Below are positions 51,132 through 58,988 of a DNA stretch of 59,191 bases, one piece after another (positions within the stretch are counted from its first letter, which is position 1; every line of letters begins with the position of its first letter). The translations under genes and the position numbers were made by a program. The notes beneath the pieces are model-generated. The model saw only the letters and a list, made by a program, of their open reading frames with translations, did no database searches and was not told the DNA's origin. Source of the stretch: Oceanithermus desulfurans (GTDB taxonomy: Bacteria; Deinococcota; Deinococci; Deinococcales; Marinithermaceae); NCBI RefSeq assembly GCF_014201675.1, contig NZ_JACHEZ010000011.1, positions 1 to 59,191 on the forward strand, written 5' to 3'.

Positions 51132-51413
51132 TTACGCCCGCATCGGCCGCGGCGGGCGGCCCTGCGGCTGGTCGGGGTCCTCCCAGGCGATCTCCACCAG
51201 GTCGATCAGGTCGCCCACGGGTACGCCCCAGCGGGCGCTCAGCCGGGCCAGGTGCCGGCCCAGGCGTTTGAGCTGCTCGATGTAGGCCGGGTCCTCGCCC
51301 TCCATCTCGTCGGCGAGGCCCACCAGCCAGGCCAGCAGGTCGCGGGCCTCGTCGTCGGTGAGGCCCTCGGTCAGGGTTTCGTCTTCGAAGAAGACCTCAG
51401 CGGGATGGGGCAC
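51132..51413 (-). CDS. Small acidic protein of unknown function, downstream of ftsB
   Basis: 93 residues from GTG 51413, chosen because AGAGGT lies five nt upstream; the open frame continues upstream inside ftsB. Sequence is Asp/Glu-rich and helical (LTDDEARDLLAWLVGLADEMEGEDPAYIEQLKRLGRHLARLSARWGVPVGDLIDLVEIAWEDP), soluble, without signal or motif. The start overlaps the ftsB 3' end by 17 bp, indicating coupled translation. I do not recognise the family. Confidence 0.7.
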   Translation of the reverse strand: MPHPAEVFFEDETLTEGLTDDEARDLLAWLVGLADEMEGEDPAYIEQLKRLGRHLARLSARWGVPVGDLIDLVEIAWEDPDQPQGRPPRPMRA

Positions 51414-51669
51414 GCAGCACCTCTTCCGGGTAGACGTAGCCAAGTGCGCGCGCCTTGGCCTCGAGGTAGGCGGGGTCGTCGGCGTGGGCCAGCTCGCTCT
51501 TCAGGGCCTCCACCTCGGCGGCGAGCGCCTCCAGCTGGCCGTCCACGATGCGGACCTCCTGCCGCAGCGCCCAGCCGCGCTGGGCCTCCACGCCCGCCAG
51601 CAGCAGCAGGTGGGCGGTACCCAGGGCGAAGAGAACGTAGAGGACGCGGCCGACGATGCCTTGCTTCAT
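51397..51669 (-). CDS. ftsB: FtsB/DivIC-like septum formation protein
   Basis: 90 residues: a short cytoplasmic tip, one membrane helix (about 8-27), then a coiled coil (LRQEVRIVDGQLEALAAEVEALKSELAHA) and the motif DPAYLEAKARALGYVYPEEVLR. The sequence DPxYxExxAR-LGYV(Y/R)PxE is the FtsB/DivIC signature; these proteins link FtsL and FtsQ in the divisome. ATG 51669 is eight nt after a perfect TATAAT. It is followed by the overlapping acidic small protein gene. Confidence 0.85.
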   Translation of the reverse strand: MKQGIVGRVLYVLFALGTAHLLLLAGVEAQRGWALRQEVRIVDGQLEALAAEVEALKSELAHADDPAYLEAKARALGYVYPEEVLRAPSR

Positions 51670-51677
51670 CGTCGTTC

Positions 51678-51683
51678 ATTATA
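51678..51683 (-). promoter_or_regulatory. -10 box of the ftsB operon
   Basis: TATAAT on the minus strand, eight nt before the ftsB ATG; leaderless transcript expected. Confidence 0.5.
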
Positions 51684-51739
51684 AGGAACCCGTTGCATGC
51701 AGGGGATTGCATCTTCATTCATTAAGGAGAGCCCCACCC

Positions 51740-51779
51740 TTGACACTGGCAGGTGGAACCAGTGTAAGGTATACTTACA
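51740..51779 (+). promoter_or_regulatory. Promoter and candidate Fur-type operator of the second Fur-family gene
   Basis: Consensus -35 TTGACA (51740-51745) and -10 TGTAAG (51763-51768), 17 nt apart. The -10 lies inside a perfect palindrome TGTAAG-GTATA-CTTACA (51763-51779), and the spacer holds a second inverted repeat ACACTGG-N9-CCAGTGT (51742-51764). The palindrome resembles Fur/Zur-class boxes, so the protein probably represses its own gene by covering the -10. Confidence 0.6.
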
Positions 51780-51804
51780 ATTGACGAGATTGGAGGCACG
51801 AAGC

Positions 51805-52245
51805 ATGGCTAAAACAAAAGAAAAAGAAGTCTACCGCTCCCGATTAAAGGCCGTCGGATTGCGCCACACCCTGCCCCGCGAGCGCATTCTCGCCTACCTG
51901 GACCGCAAGAACGTTCACCCGACCCCCGAGGAGCTCTACCAGGGCCTGAAGAAGAAGGGGTACTCGATCGGCCTCTCGACCGTCTACCTCAACCTGCAGG
52001 TGCTGCGCGACGCCGGTCTCCTCTGGGAGTTCAAGGACCAGCAGGGGCACACCCGCTACGACGGTTTCACCAAGAAGCACCACCACCTCTTCTGCACCAG
52101 CTGCGGCCGCATCGAAGACGTGATGGAGGACGAGCTCCCCGAATTCGACGCCGAAAAGGTGGCGCGCGCCGTCGAGTCGCGCACCGGCTGGTTCGTGGGC
52201 GATCCCCGGGTCGAGCTGCGCGGACTCTGCCCCGACTGCCAGTAA
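51805..52245 (+). CDS. Fur-family transcriptional repressor, second copy
   Basis: 146 residues; GGAGG nine nt before ATG 51805. N-terminal winged helix LRHTLPRERILAYLDRKNVHPTPEELYQGLKKKGYSIGLSTVYLNLQVLRDAGLL with recognition helix STVYLNL (commonly STVYRTL; here Arg is replaced by Leu). Metal half: KKHHHLFCTSCGRIEDV with first CxxC and LCPDC as second. It is about 15 residues longer at the N-terminus than the Fur-family protein at 15766. Which metal or oxidant it senses is unclear; the TTC-AAA-DDQ-GHTRYD segment hints at PerR-like. It controls itself, judging by the palindrome in its promoter; other targets unknown. Confidence 0.87.
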   Translation: MAKTKEKEVYRSRLKAVGLRHTLPRERILAYLDRKNVHPTPEELYQGLKKKGYSIGLSTVYLNLQVLRDAGLLWEFKDQQGHTRYDGFTKKHHHLFCTSCGRIEDVMEDELPEFDAEKVARAVESRTGWFVGDPRVELRGLCPDCQ

Positions 52246-52262
52246 ACCGAGCAAGTCGTGAA

Positions 52263-52286
52263 GCGGCCGGCCCTTGGGCCGGCCGC
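52263..52286. terminator. Bidirectional terminator between Fur-family and PBP genes
   Basis: Stem GCGGCCGGCCC with a 2-nt loop and perfect complement, 17 nt after the Fur stop and 20 nt after the convergent PBP stop. Confidence 0.7.
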
Positions 52287-52306
52287 GGTTTCGTGGTTCG
52301 CGGGGG

Positions 52307-54493
52307 TCAGTCGCAGCGGTAGCGGGCGACCTCGCCGGGAGGCACGGCCTTCCAGCGCAGCTGCTCGGGGGGCCACCCGGGGCCGGCGAGGCAGTCGCGT
52401 CCGGGCTCGAGTCCGATCAGGATCGAGGCCCCGACGGGCAGGGTGCTGGGCATCGGGGTGTGCCCGATGCGGAAGTAGGCGGGGGTGCCGACGGCGTTCG
52501 CCTCGCCGTTGAGCAGGTCCATGCGCACCTTCACCAGGCCCTCGGGGGCCGCGGGTTCCCCCGCGGGGCGGCCCCGCAGCGCGTTCTCGACGAACTGCCG
52601 CCAGATGGGCGGGTTGACGACCGACGAGGAGGGCTCGCGCCCGTTCATCTGCATGGGCTGGTTGTCGTCGCGGCCGACCCAGACGACCGCGCTCATGCCG
52701 CGGGTGACCCCGGCGAACCAGAGGTCGCGGGCGTTGTTCGAGGTGCCCGTCTTGCCGCCCACCACCCGGCCGGGGATGCGCGCCCGCCAGGCCAGGTTGC
52801 CCCGGCCCAGGGGGTCCTCGTCGTAGACGTAGCCCTTGAGCATGTCCCAGCCGAGGTAGGCCACGTCGGGGTTCCAGAGACGCTGCCGCAGCGGCCGCGC
52901 CTCGTAGAGCACGTGCCCCTGCTGGTCCTCCACCCGCAGGATCAGCTGCGGTTCCACGCGCCAGCCGCCGTTGACGAAGGCGGCGTAGGCGGCGGCCATC
53001 TGCAGCGGCGTGGCGCCGATGCCGCCGCCGATGGCGATGGAGAGGCCCGGGTTCTTGGGTACCTGGAAGCCGGCGGCCTGCAGCTCGCCCGCGAGCCGGC
53101 GAACCCCCAGGGCGTCGGCGGTGAGGATGGCCGGCACGTTGAGCGAGCGGTCCATGGCGTAGCGGATGGTGACCGCCCGGTCCAGGTAGGTGCCGTCGTA
53201 GTTCTTGGGTTTCCAGACGCCGTCGGGCTGGGTGGGGTCGGGGAAGCTGACCTCCTTGTCCTCCACCATGCTGGCCTGGCTCCAGCCGGCACCCAGCGCA
53301 GCGGTGTAGACGAACGGCTTGATCGACGAGCCGGGGCTGCGCCCCTTGCCGTCGCCCAGCTGGGTGGCGCGGTTGAACTCGCCCTCGGTGCCCGGCAGCG
53401 CCCCGAGCAGCGCGTAGACCTCGCCGGTCTCGGGGTCGAGCCCCACCAGCGCCAGCTGGGCGCCCTCGGGGAGGCCGCGCTTCACCGCGGCCTGGGCGGC
53501 CTCCTCGGCGGCGCGCTGCATCTCCACGTCGAGCGTGGTGTAGACGCGCAGCCCGCCCTGGCCGAAGACCTTGGCGCGGCCGAAGCGGCGGATCAGCTCC
53601 TTGCGGATCTCGTAGACGAAGTGGGGGGCGACCTCCACCTCCAGGTCGGGCAGCGAGTTGGCCCCGGGGTCGAGCAGCTCGGCGGAGACCAGGTTCCCCT
53701 CCGCGTCGTACTCGGCCTTCCACCCACCCGGAACGATGGGTTCGCGCCAGGCGGCGTCGGCCATGGCCCGGGTGATCCAGCCCTCCCGCACCATCTGGTC
53801 GAGCAGCGCCTTCATACGCCGGCGCACCCGCGGCAGGTCGCGGAAGCGCGCGTTGGGCCCGGGGATGAGGGCCGCCAGGTAAGCGCCCTCGGCCAGGGTC
53901 AGCTCCGCTGGGTCCTTGCCGAAGTAGGCCTCGCTGGCGGCGCGGATGCCCCAGAGGTTGCCGCCCCAGAAGGAGACGTTGAGGTACATCTCCAGGATCT
54001 CTTCCTTGGAGTAGAGGCGCTCGAGCTGGATCGCCAGCGGCAGCTCCTTGAACTTGCGCTCGAGGGTGCGCACGCCCGAGAGGTTGCGCAGCAGGGTGTT
54101 CTTGATCACCTGGACGCTGATCGAGGAGCCCCCCTGGAGGTTGCCCCGCAGCGTCTGCCAAAACGCGCCGGCGATGCGGATCCAGTCGATGCCGTAGTGG
54201 CGGAAGAAGCGCTGGTCCTCCGAGGCCACGATCGCGGCCACGGCGGCGGGGGAGACGTCCTCGAGCTTGACCAGCATGCGGGTGATGGTGATCCCGCCCT
54301 CCTCGCTGGCCAGCTGGGCGATGGGGGTGCCGTCGCGGGCGAAGACGGTGGTCGTCGAGGTCAGGCGCAGGTTTTCCAGGGCGTCCAGGCTGGGCAGGTC
54401 GCGCGTCCAGCCGCGCACGACGATCGCCGCCGCTACGGCCGTGCCCAGGAAGGCGGCCAGGAACGCGAGCAGGAGGTAGCGGCGCAGCTTCAC
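52307..54493 (-). CDS. Class A penicillin-binding protein (glycosyltransferase-transpeptidase)
   Basis: 728 residues from GTG 54493, placed by a -10 box seven nt upstream. A membrane helix (about 7-28) precedes the GT51 glycosyltransferase domain with VASEDQRFFRHYGID (catalytic Glu), QGGSSISVQVIKN and ILEMYLNVSFWGGNLWGI. The transpeptidase domain has the serine motif GSSIKPFVYTA, and KTGTSNNARDLWFAGV; an SxN between them is not obvious by eye. It polymerises and cross-links peptidoglycan. Length and order are like PBP1A. A receiver-domain gene lies 10 bp upstream on the same strand. Confidence 0.93.
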   Translation of the reverse strand: MKLRRYLLLAFLAAFLGTAVAAAIVVRGWTRDLPSLDALENLRLTSTTTVFARDGTPIAQLASEEGGITITRMLVKLEDVSPAAVAAIVASEDQRFFRHYGIDWIRIAGAFWQTLRGNLQGGSSISVQVIKNTLLRNLSGVRTLERKFKELPLAIQLERLYSKEEILEMYLNVSFWGGNLWGIRAASEAYFGKDPAELTLAEGAYLAALIPGPNARFRDLPRVRRRMKALLDQMVREGWITRAMADAAWREPIVPGGWKAEYDAEGNLVSAELLDPGANSLPDLEVEVAPHFVYEIRKELIRRFGRAKVFGQGGLRVYTTLDVEMQRAAEEAAQAAVKRGLPEGAQLALVGLDPETGEVYALLGALPGTEGEFNRATQLGDGKGRSPGSSIKPFVYTAALGAGWSQASMVEDKEVSFPDPTQPDGVWKPKNYDGTYLDRAVTIRYAMDRSLNVPAILTADALGVRRLAGELQAAGFQVPKNPGLSIAIGGGIGATPLQMAAAYAAFVNGGWRVEPQLILRVEDQQGHVLYEARPLRQRLWNPDVAYLGWDMLKGYVYDEDPLGRGNLAWRARIPGRVVGGKTGTSNNARDLWFAGVTRGMSAVVWVGRDDNQPMQMNGREPSSSVVNPPIWRQFVENALRGRPAGEPAAPEGLVKVRMDLLNGEANAVGTPAYFRIGHTPMPSTLPVGASILIGLEPGRDCLAGPGWPPEQLRWKAVPPGEVARYRCD

Positions 54494-54500
54494 GTTGCCC

Positions 54501-54506
54501 AGTCTA
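54501..54506 (-). promoter_or_regulatory. -10 box for leaderless PBP transcript
   Basis: TAGACT on the minus strand, seven nt before GTG 54493. It overlaps the stop codon of the upstream receiver gene, so the PBP gene has its own promoter despite the tight spacing. Confidence 0.4.
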
Positions 54507-54890
54507 CCGGCTGATGCTGAGAAGGTTTTCAAGCAGCTTGCGGAAACGGCTGTTCTTGATGGGCAGCTCGACGATGTGGTCGGCTCCGGAGATCTCCATC
54601 GTCATGCGTTCGCGTTCGCTCGCCCGGTGCACGATCTGGATCGTGGGCACGTGCTTCAGGCGCTTGACGCGCTTGACGCGCCAGACGAAGCCGGCGGCGT
54701 CGAGGCCGTCTTCGGAGAGCTCGTCGAGGACGATCAACTTCGGGGTGTGTTCCTTGAGGTAGGCAAGGCCGTCGTGCAGGGTTTCGACGGTGTCCGGCCT
54801 CAGGCCGGCGTCTTCCAGGGCCAGTTCGAGGTAGGCCTTGAGTGCGCTGTGGGAAGTTACGATCAAGCCGCGTTTTTCATCGTCCGCCAT
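54504..54890 (-). CDS. Receiver-like domain protein, atypical
   Basis: 128 residues, a single domain with the beta-alpha pattern of response-regulator receivers: GLIVTSHSALKAYLELALEDAG, KLIVLDELSEDGLDAAGFVWRV, VPTIQIVHRASERE and GADHIVELPIKNSRFRKLLENLL. A possible phospho-acceptor Asp is in IVLDE and a Lys in PIK, but the usual acidic pair after strand 1 is replaced by TSHS, so normal phosphorylation is doubtful. No output domain, no kinase gene nearby. tRNA-Gln lies upstream on the same strand and the PBP gene starts 10 bp downstream. Confidence 0.65.
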   Translation of the reverse strand: MADDEKRGLIVTSHSALKAYLELALEDAGLRPDTVETLHDGLAYLKEHTPKLIVLDELSEDGLDAAGFVWRVKRVKRLKHVPTIQIVHRASERERMTMEISGADHIVELPIKNSRFRKLLENLLSISR

Positions 54891-54952
54891 ACCGACCGTC
54901 CAATGCTGAGCTGCGTCACCTTATAAAACAATATACGGCCAAAACACAAGAA

Positions 54953-55026
54953 TGGCTGGGGCGCGTGGATTCGAACCACGACCGGCGGTTCCAAAGACCG
55001 CTGTCCTACCCTTAGACGACGCCCCA
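54953..55026 (-). tRNA. tRNA-Gln (anticodon UUG)
   Basis: 74 nt including an encoded CCA. Acceptor stem UGGGGCG pairs perfectly with CGCCCCA, G is the discriminator, as in E. coli tRNA-Gln. The anticodon arm is GCGGU-CUUUGGA-ACCGC with UUG in the loop, and the T-arm is GUGGU-UCGAAUC-CACG-like. It reads CAA codons. Its promoter at 55039-55068 is close to consensus. Confidence 0.95.
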
Positions 55027-55038
55027 AAGCCAAGGCCC

Positions 55039-55068
55039 ATCATAGGCAACGCCGTGCGCGGGCGTCAA
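55039..55068 (-). promoter_or_regulatory. Promoter of tRNA-Gln
   Basis: On the minus strand TTGACG (55068-55063), 18 nt, TATGAT (55044-55039), 13 nt before the tRNA 5' end. Near-consensus, as expected for a stable RNA. Confidence 0.65.
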
Positions 55069-55098
55069 CGCCCTGCTTTTTTTCATGCCGCCCCGCCC

Positions 55099-55104
55099 TA
55101 TAGT
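55099..55104 (+). promoter_or_regulatory. -10 box for leaderless lytic transglycosylase transcript
   Basis: TATAGT with six nt to ATG 55111. Confidence 0.4.
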
Positions 55105-55110
55105 AGGTCC

Positions 55111-56757
55111 ATGTTACGCAGGCTCGTGGTGCTGGGATGGCTGCTGCTGGTGCCGGTAGCGGCCCAGCTGCCGGAACCGTACCGGGCCTACGAGCAGGCG
55201 CAGCGGGCCGAGGACGCGCGCGGGCTCGAGCGCCTGCTCGAGGAACCGGGGTACGTGCAGATCCTGGCGGCGCGGGCGCTGGCCCGCATGGCCGCGTCTT
55301 CCCCCAGCCGGCGGCTCGAGCTGGCCGAGCGCGCCGCGCGCTTCGAGAACGCCGCCTCCGACTGGCTCTGGGTGGGACGGTTGCGCGAGGTGCTGGGCGA
55401 CGCGCCCGGAGCGGCGGAGGCCTACGGCAAGGCGCTGCCCGAGCCCGAGGCCGAGGCCGCGCTGGTGCGCCTGGCGGGCGCGGGGGTGCGGCGGGCCTAC
55501 GCTGCGCTCTACGCGGGCCGCGCCTACGAGGCCCTGCTCGAGGCGTTGCCGGCGGAGGGCGAGGCTGTCTGGCGCGGCCGCGCGCTGGCGGGGCTGCACC
55601 GCTACGCCGAGGCCCTGCCCTATTACCGCGCCTGGGCTGGGGAGGCCCGCGAAGGGTGGTTGGCGCTTGGTCGCTTGCTGCTCAGGCTCGAACGCTACGC
55701 CGAGGCGGAGGCGGCCTTCCGCGCCGCGGGCGGAGCCGAGGGCGCTTACGGGCGGGGGCGGGCGCTTGAGGCGCTGGGCCAAAGCGACGCCGCCGTGCGC
55801 GCCTACCTGGAAGCCCGTACCCCTGAGGCGCTCTGGCGGGCGACGGCGCTCCTGGAGCGCTCCGGGAGGACGGCCGAGGCCCTGCCGCGCTACCGCGAGC
55901 TCGCGCAGGGGGGTTCGAAGTACGCCGACGACGCGACCTTGCGGCTGTGGGTGCTGGCGCGCCGGCGCGGCGACGCGGCGCTCGAGGCCTGGGCCTACGA
56001 GCGGCTCGAGGGGGGGCTGGCGCTGCTGGCGGGTAAGGAGGGGCCCGAACCCCCCGCGCCGGAGGCGTGCGCGGCCGCGAACGCGGCGGTGCCGGGGCGG
56101 GCGACGGTCGAGCAGTTGCTGAGGGAGGGGCGCGAGGCCTGGGCCCTGGGCGAGGCGCGCTGGTGGGCGGCGCGGCTGGACCCGACGGGGGCCTGGGGGA
56201 TCGTCGGGGTCTTGCAGCGGCACGGCCTGTGGGGGGCGTCGCTCAGGCTCGCGCGCGATTTACCGGGCCTGCCCCGGCACTGTGACTGGCCTTTGCGTTA
56301 CCCGCGGGCCTACCCCGAGCGCGTACGGCGCGAGGCGGCGGCCTTCGGACTCGAGCCCGAGCTGCTCTGGGCGGTGATGCGGGTGGAGTCGCGCTTCGAC
56401 CCGGAGGCGGTCAGCCCCACTGGAGCCAAGGGGTTGATGCAGTTCGTCGCGGCCACCTGGGCCGACGTCGCCCGCAGGCTCGGGGAGGCCCCGGGCGACC
56501 CCTTCGATACCGACGCGGCGGTGCGCTACGGCGCCTACTACCTGCGCCGCCTGCTCGACGCCTGCGACCGCCAGCTCGTCTGCGCCCTCACCGGCTACAA
56601 CGGCGGGCCGGGCTACACCCGGCGGGCGCTTGCGGCGGCGGGTGGCGACGTCTGGGACTTTCTGCGCTTCCAGCCGCGCGACGAGCCGCGCGAGTACGTG
56701 GAGCGGGTGCTCTGGGCCTACGCGGTCTACAAGGCGCTCTACGGTTCCGGGCGCTAA
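55111..56757 (+). CDS. Soluble-type lytic transglycosylase with helical repeats
   Basis: 548 residues. Signal peptide MLRRLVVLGWLLLVPVAAQ. Residues about 30-400 are Ala/Arg/Glu-rich helical pairs of TPR type (AEAALVRLAGAGVRRAYAALYAGRAYEALLEAL and similar), like the U-shaped superhelix of Slt70. The C-terminal SLT domain (about 415-545) has GLEPELLWAVMRVESRFDPEAVSPTGAKGLMQF, with the catalytic Glu in VESRF and the GLMQ motif, then YLRRLLDACDRQLVCALTGYNGGPGYTRRAL (second and third motifs). It cleaves peptidoglycan glycan strands to anhydromuropeptides. The frame open upstream of 55111 overlaps the tRNA and is not coding. Confidence 0.92.
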   Translation: MLRRLVVLGWLLLVPVAAQLPEPYRAYEQAQRAEDARGLERLLEEPGYVQILAARALARMAASSPSRRLELAERAARFENAASDWLWVGRLREVLGDAPGAAEAYGKALPEPEAEAALVRLAGAGVRRAYAALYAGRAYEALLEALPAEGEAVWRGRALAGLHRYAEALPYYRAWAGEAREGWLALGRLLLRLERYAEAEAAFRAAGGAEGAYGRGRALEALGQSDAAVRAYLEARTPEALWRATALLERSGRTAEALPRYRELAQGGSKYADDATLRLWVLARRRGDAALEAWAYERLEGGLALLAGKEGPEPPAPEACAAANAAVPGRATVEQLLREGREAWALGEARWWAARLDPTGAWGIVGVLQRHGLWGASLRLARDLPGLPRHCDWPLRYPRAYPERVRREAAAFGLEPELLWAVMRVESRFDPEAVSPTGAKGLMQFVAATWADVARRLGEAPGDPFDTDAAVRYGAYYLRRLLDACDRQLVCALTGYNGGPGYTRRALAAAGGDVWDFLRFQPRDEPREYVERVLWAYAVYKALYGSGR

Positions 56758-56881
56758 CCGTGTAGCTCGAACACGTTGTTCAATTCCACCCCCTCGTCGC
56801 CACGAGCTTCCCTCGTCATCCCAGCTCGCGCGAGCGGGGAGGCTCGCCCCCTCCCGGAGGGTTCCGGCGCTGTGGGGGCAG

Positions 56882-57991
56882 CTAACCGGCGCGGGCGAGC
56901 GCGTTGTCCACCGCCCGTTCGATGAAGCCGCCCCCGAGCAGCCGGTCCCCGGCGTAGAGCGCCACCGACTGGCCGGACGTCACCGCGAACTGGGGCCGCT
57001 CGAAGCGCAGCCGGAAGCGGCCCGCCCCGGGCTCGAGCTCCAGCACCCGCGCCCCCACCGGCCGGGTGCGGTAGCGCACCATCGCCTCGACCCGTTCGGG
57101 CAGGTCGTCCGGATCGAGGAGCAGGTTGAGGCCGGCGGCCTCGAGCCCCCACCACTCCACCGCGGCCCGGGGGCCCACGACCACCTCGTTGGTCTCGGGG
57201 CGCACCTCGACGACGTAGCGCTCCAGGTGGCTCTTCCACAGCCCCAGCCCCTTGCGCTGCCCCACGGTGTAGAAGCGGGCTCCGGCGTGCTCGCCGATCA
57301 CCTCGCCGCTCTCCAGGTCGACGAGCGGCCCCGGCTCGCCGGGGATGTGCCCTTTCAGGAAGTCGCGCAGCGAACCCCGCACGAAGCAGATGTTTTGCGA
57401 TTCGGGCTTCTGGGCGGTGATCAGGCCGCGCGCCTCGGCCAGCCGCCGCACCGCGGGCTTTTGCAGGTGGCCCACCGGGAAGAGCAGGTGGGGCAGGGCG
57501 GTGCGCGGCGTGCCCCAGAGGAAGTAGGTCTGGTCCTTGGCGGCGTCGCCGCCGCGCCACAGCTCCACGCCCGCAGGTCCTTCCAGCCGGCGCACGTAGT
57601 GGCCGGTGGCCACGTACTCGGCGCCGATGGCGCGGGCGTGCTCGAGCAGGGCGTCGAACTTGACGTCGGTGTTGCACCAGACGCAGGGGTTGGGGGTGCG
57701 GCCGGCGGCGTAACCCGCGAGGAAGGGGGCGACGATGCGCTCGGCGAAGGTTTCGCGGTAGTCGAGGAGCTCGAAGGGGATGCCCAGCTGCCGCGCCACC
57801 CAGCCGGCCTCGAGCGCGGCCGTGGGGGTGCAGCAGCTCGACTCGTCGTTGCAGCTGGTGGCCAGCTCCTCGTCGGACCAGAACTTCATCATCGCGCCCA
57901 CGACGTCGTAGCCCTGCTCGACCAGCAGGGCGGCGGCGACGGAGGAGTCCACCCCTCCGCTCATGGCGACGAGGACGCGCGGCTTCTTCAC
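56882..57991 (-). CDS. mnmA: tRNA-specific 2-thiouridylase
   Basis: 369 residues; inserts sulfur at U34 of tRNA Lys, Glu and Gln (the tRNA-Gln(UUG) encoded nearby is such a substrate). PP-loop VAMSGGVDSSVAA at the N-terminus, catalytic Cys in NPCVWCNTDVKF and acceptor Cys in QNICFVRGSLRDFL, the usual pair in MnmA, plus GQRKGLGL. GTG 57991 is the start, with TAGAAT eight nt upstream. About 125 bp separate it from the lytic transglycosylase gene, partly filled by a degenerate CCAGCTCGCGCGAG-type repeat. Confidence 0.95.
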   Translation of the reverse strand: MKKPRVLVAMSGGVDSSVAAALLVEQGYDVVGAMMKFWSDEELATSCNDESSCCTPTAALEAGWVARQLGIPFELLDYRETFAERIVAPFLAGYAAGRTPNPCVWCNTDVKFDALLEHARAIGAEYVATGHYVRRLEGPAGVELWRGGDAAKDQTYFLWGTPRTALPHLLFPVGHLQKPAVRRLAEARGLITAQKPESQNICFVRGSLRDFLKGHIPGEPGPLVDLESGEVIGEHAGARFYTVGQRKGLGLWKSHLERYVVEVRPETNEVVVGPRAAVEWWGLEAAGLNLLLDPDDLPERVEAMVRYRTRPVGARVLELEPGAGRFRLRFERPQFAVTSGQSVALYAGDRLLGGGFIERAVDNALARAG

Positions 57992-57999
57992 GAAACCTT

Positions 58000-58005
58000 A
58001 TTCTA
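58000..58005 (-). promoter_or_regulatory. -10 box of mnmA
   Basis: TAGAAT on the minus strand, eight nt before the GTG start; leaderless transcript expected. Confidence 0.4.
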
Positions 58006-58038
58006 CCGTTACGCTCGGGTTTCGGCCAGGCCCGGGGC

Positions 58039-58923
58039 TCAGGCCACCAGCTCGCTTTCCAGCGGCTCGCCGGCCGCGGCCGCGGCCTTGGTGGAGGCGA
58101 TGGCCACCTCGATCATGGCGTCGTCGGGCTCGCGCACGGTGAGCATCTGGAAGCGGAACCCCAGCCAGCGCAGCAGGCGCGAGACCGGGTCGGTGTGGCT
58201 CGAGGAAAAGCGCAGCAGCTCGAAGGCCAGCGCCGCCACCAGCGGCAGCAGCGCCACCCGGCCCAGCAGCAGCCACCAGATCACGTCGGGGCGGGGCAGG
58301 AAGCTGTAGACGACGATGCTCGTCACGATCACGAAGGCGATGAAGGTGGTGCCGCAGCGGGGGTGGAACTTGGGCTGGGCGCGCACGTTCTCCACGGTCA
58401 GCGCGAGCCCCTTCTCGTAGGCGGCGATCGCCTTGTGCTCGGCGCCGTGGTACATGAAGTAGCGCTGGATGTCGGGGAAGCGGCCGATGAAGGCCAGGTA
58501 GCCCACCAGCAGCGCGGCCTTGAAGACGCCGGCCAGCGCGTTGTAGAGCACCGGGCTGGCCGCGGCGTCGATGAAGAGGCGCGAGACCGCGGCCGGGAGC
58601 ACGATGAAGAGCCCGATCCCGATCAGGGTGCTGAGGGCGATCGTGCCGTAAAGGGCGGCGCCGGAAAGCTCCTCTTCGTCCTCCTCGCCGGCCAGCTGGG
58701 CGCTGCGCGAGAGCGCCCGGTAGGAGACCGAAAGGGCGTCGACGAGCGCCACCACGCCGCGCAGGAGCGGCAGCCGGGTCCAGGGGTACTTGCGGTAGAG
58801 GGAGGGTTCCTCGTGGCGCTCCACGTGAATCTCGCCGCTGGGGAGCCGCACGGCCAGCGCCCAGGCGTCGGGCGCTTTCATCATCACGCCTTCCATTGCG
58901 GCCGAGCCGCCGATCTGCTTCAT
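58039..58923 (-). CDS. DUF1385 (YqhQ-type) membrane protein
   Basis: 294 residues. The N-terminus GGSAAMEGVMMKAPDAWALAVRLPSGEI and the central YFMYHGAEHKAIAAYEKGL ... QPKFHPRCGTTFIAFVIV are the family's hallmark, including the HGAEHK histidines and the HxRCGT motif. About four to five membrane helices. In Firmicutes YqhQ was studied as an inner-membrane protein of uncertain role; metal-binding residues suggest an enzyme. It lies 47 bp upstream of mnmA on the same strand; no co-function known. Confidence 0.85.
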   Translation of the reverse strand: MKQIGGSAAMEGVMMKAPDAWALAVRLPSGEIHVERHEEPSLYRKYPWTRLPLLRGVVALVDALSVSYRALSRSAQLAGEEDEEELSGAALYGTIALSTLIGIGLFIVLPAAVSRLFIDAAASPVLYNALAGVFKAALLVGYLAFIGRFPDIQRYFMYHGAEHKAIAAYEKGLALTVENVRAQPKFHPRCGTTFIAFVIVTSIVVYSFLPRPDVIWWLLLGRVALLPLVAALAFELLRFSSSHTDPVSRLLRWLGFRFQMLTVREPDDAMIEVAIASTKAAAAAGEPLESELVA

Positions 58924-58930
58924 GGCCCGT

Positions 58931-58936
58931 ATTCTG
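58931..58936 (-). promoter_or_regulatory. -10-like box of the DUF1385 gene
   Basis: CAGAAT on the minus strand, seven nt before ATG 58923. Confidence 0.3.
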
Positions 58937-58988
58937 CCACAAGCGGGTGAGGGTTTGGTGGAACCGCCCGTGGTAAGCTCGGGGTGTT

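Noticed and set aside
50213-51285. Several ORFs of 60-180 codons in the repeat region
   Set aside because: They are built from repeat units, start without ribosome sites and lack codon bias or family resemblance.
52056-54161. 701-codon minus-strand ORF over the PBP gene and Fur gene
   Set aside because: Arg/Gly/Pro-rich translation in the wrong frame; the PBP frame has the GT51 and transpeptidase motifs.
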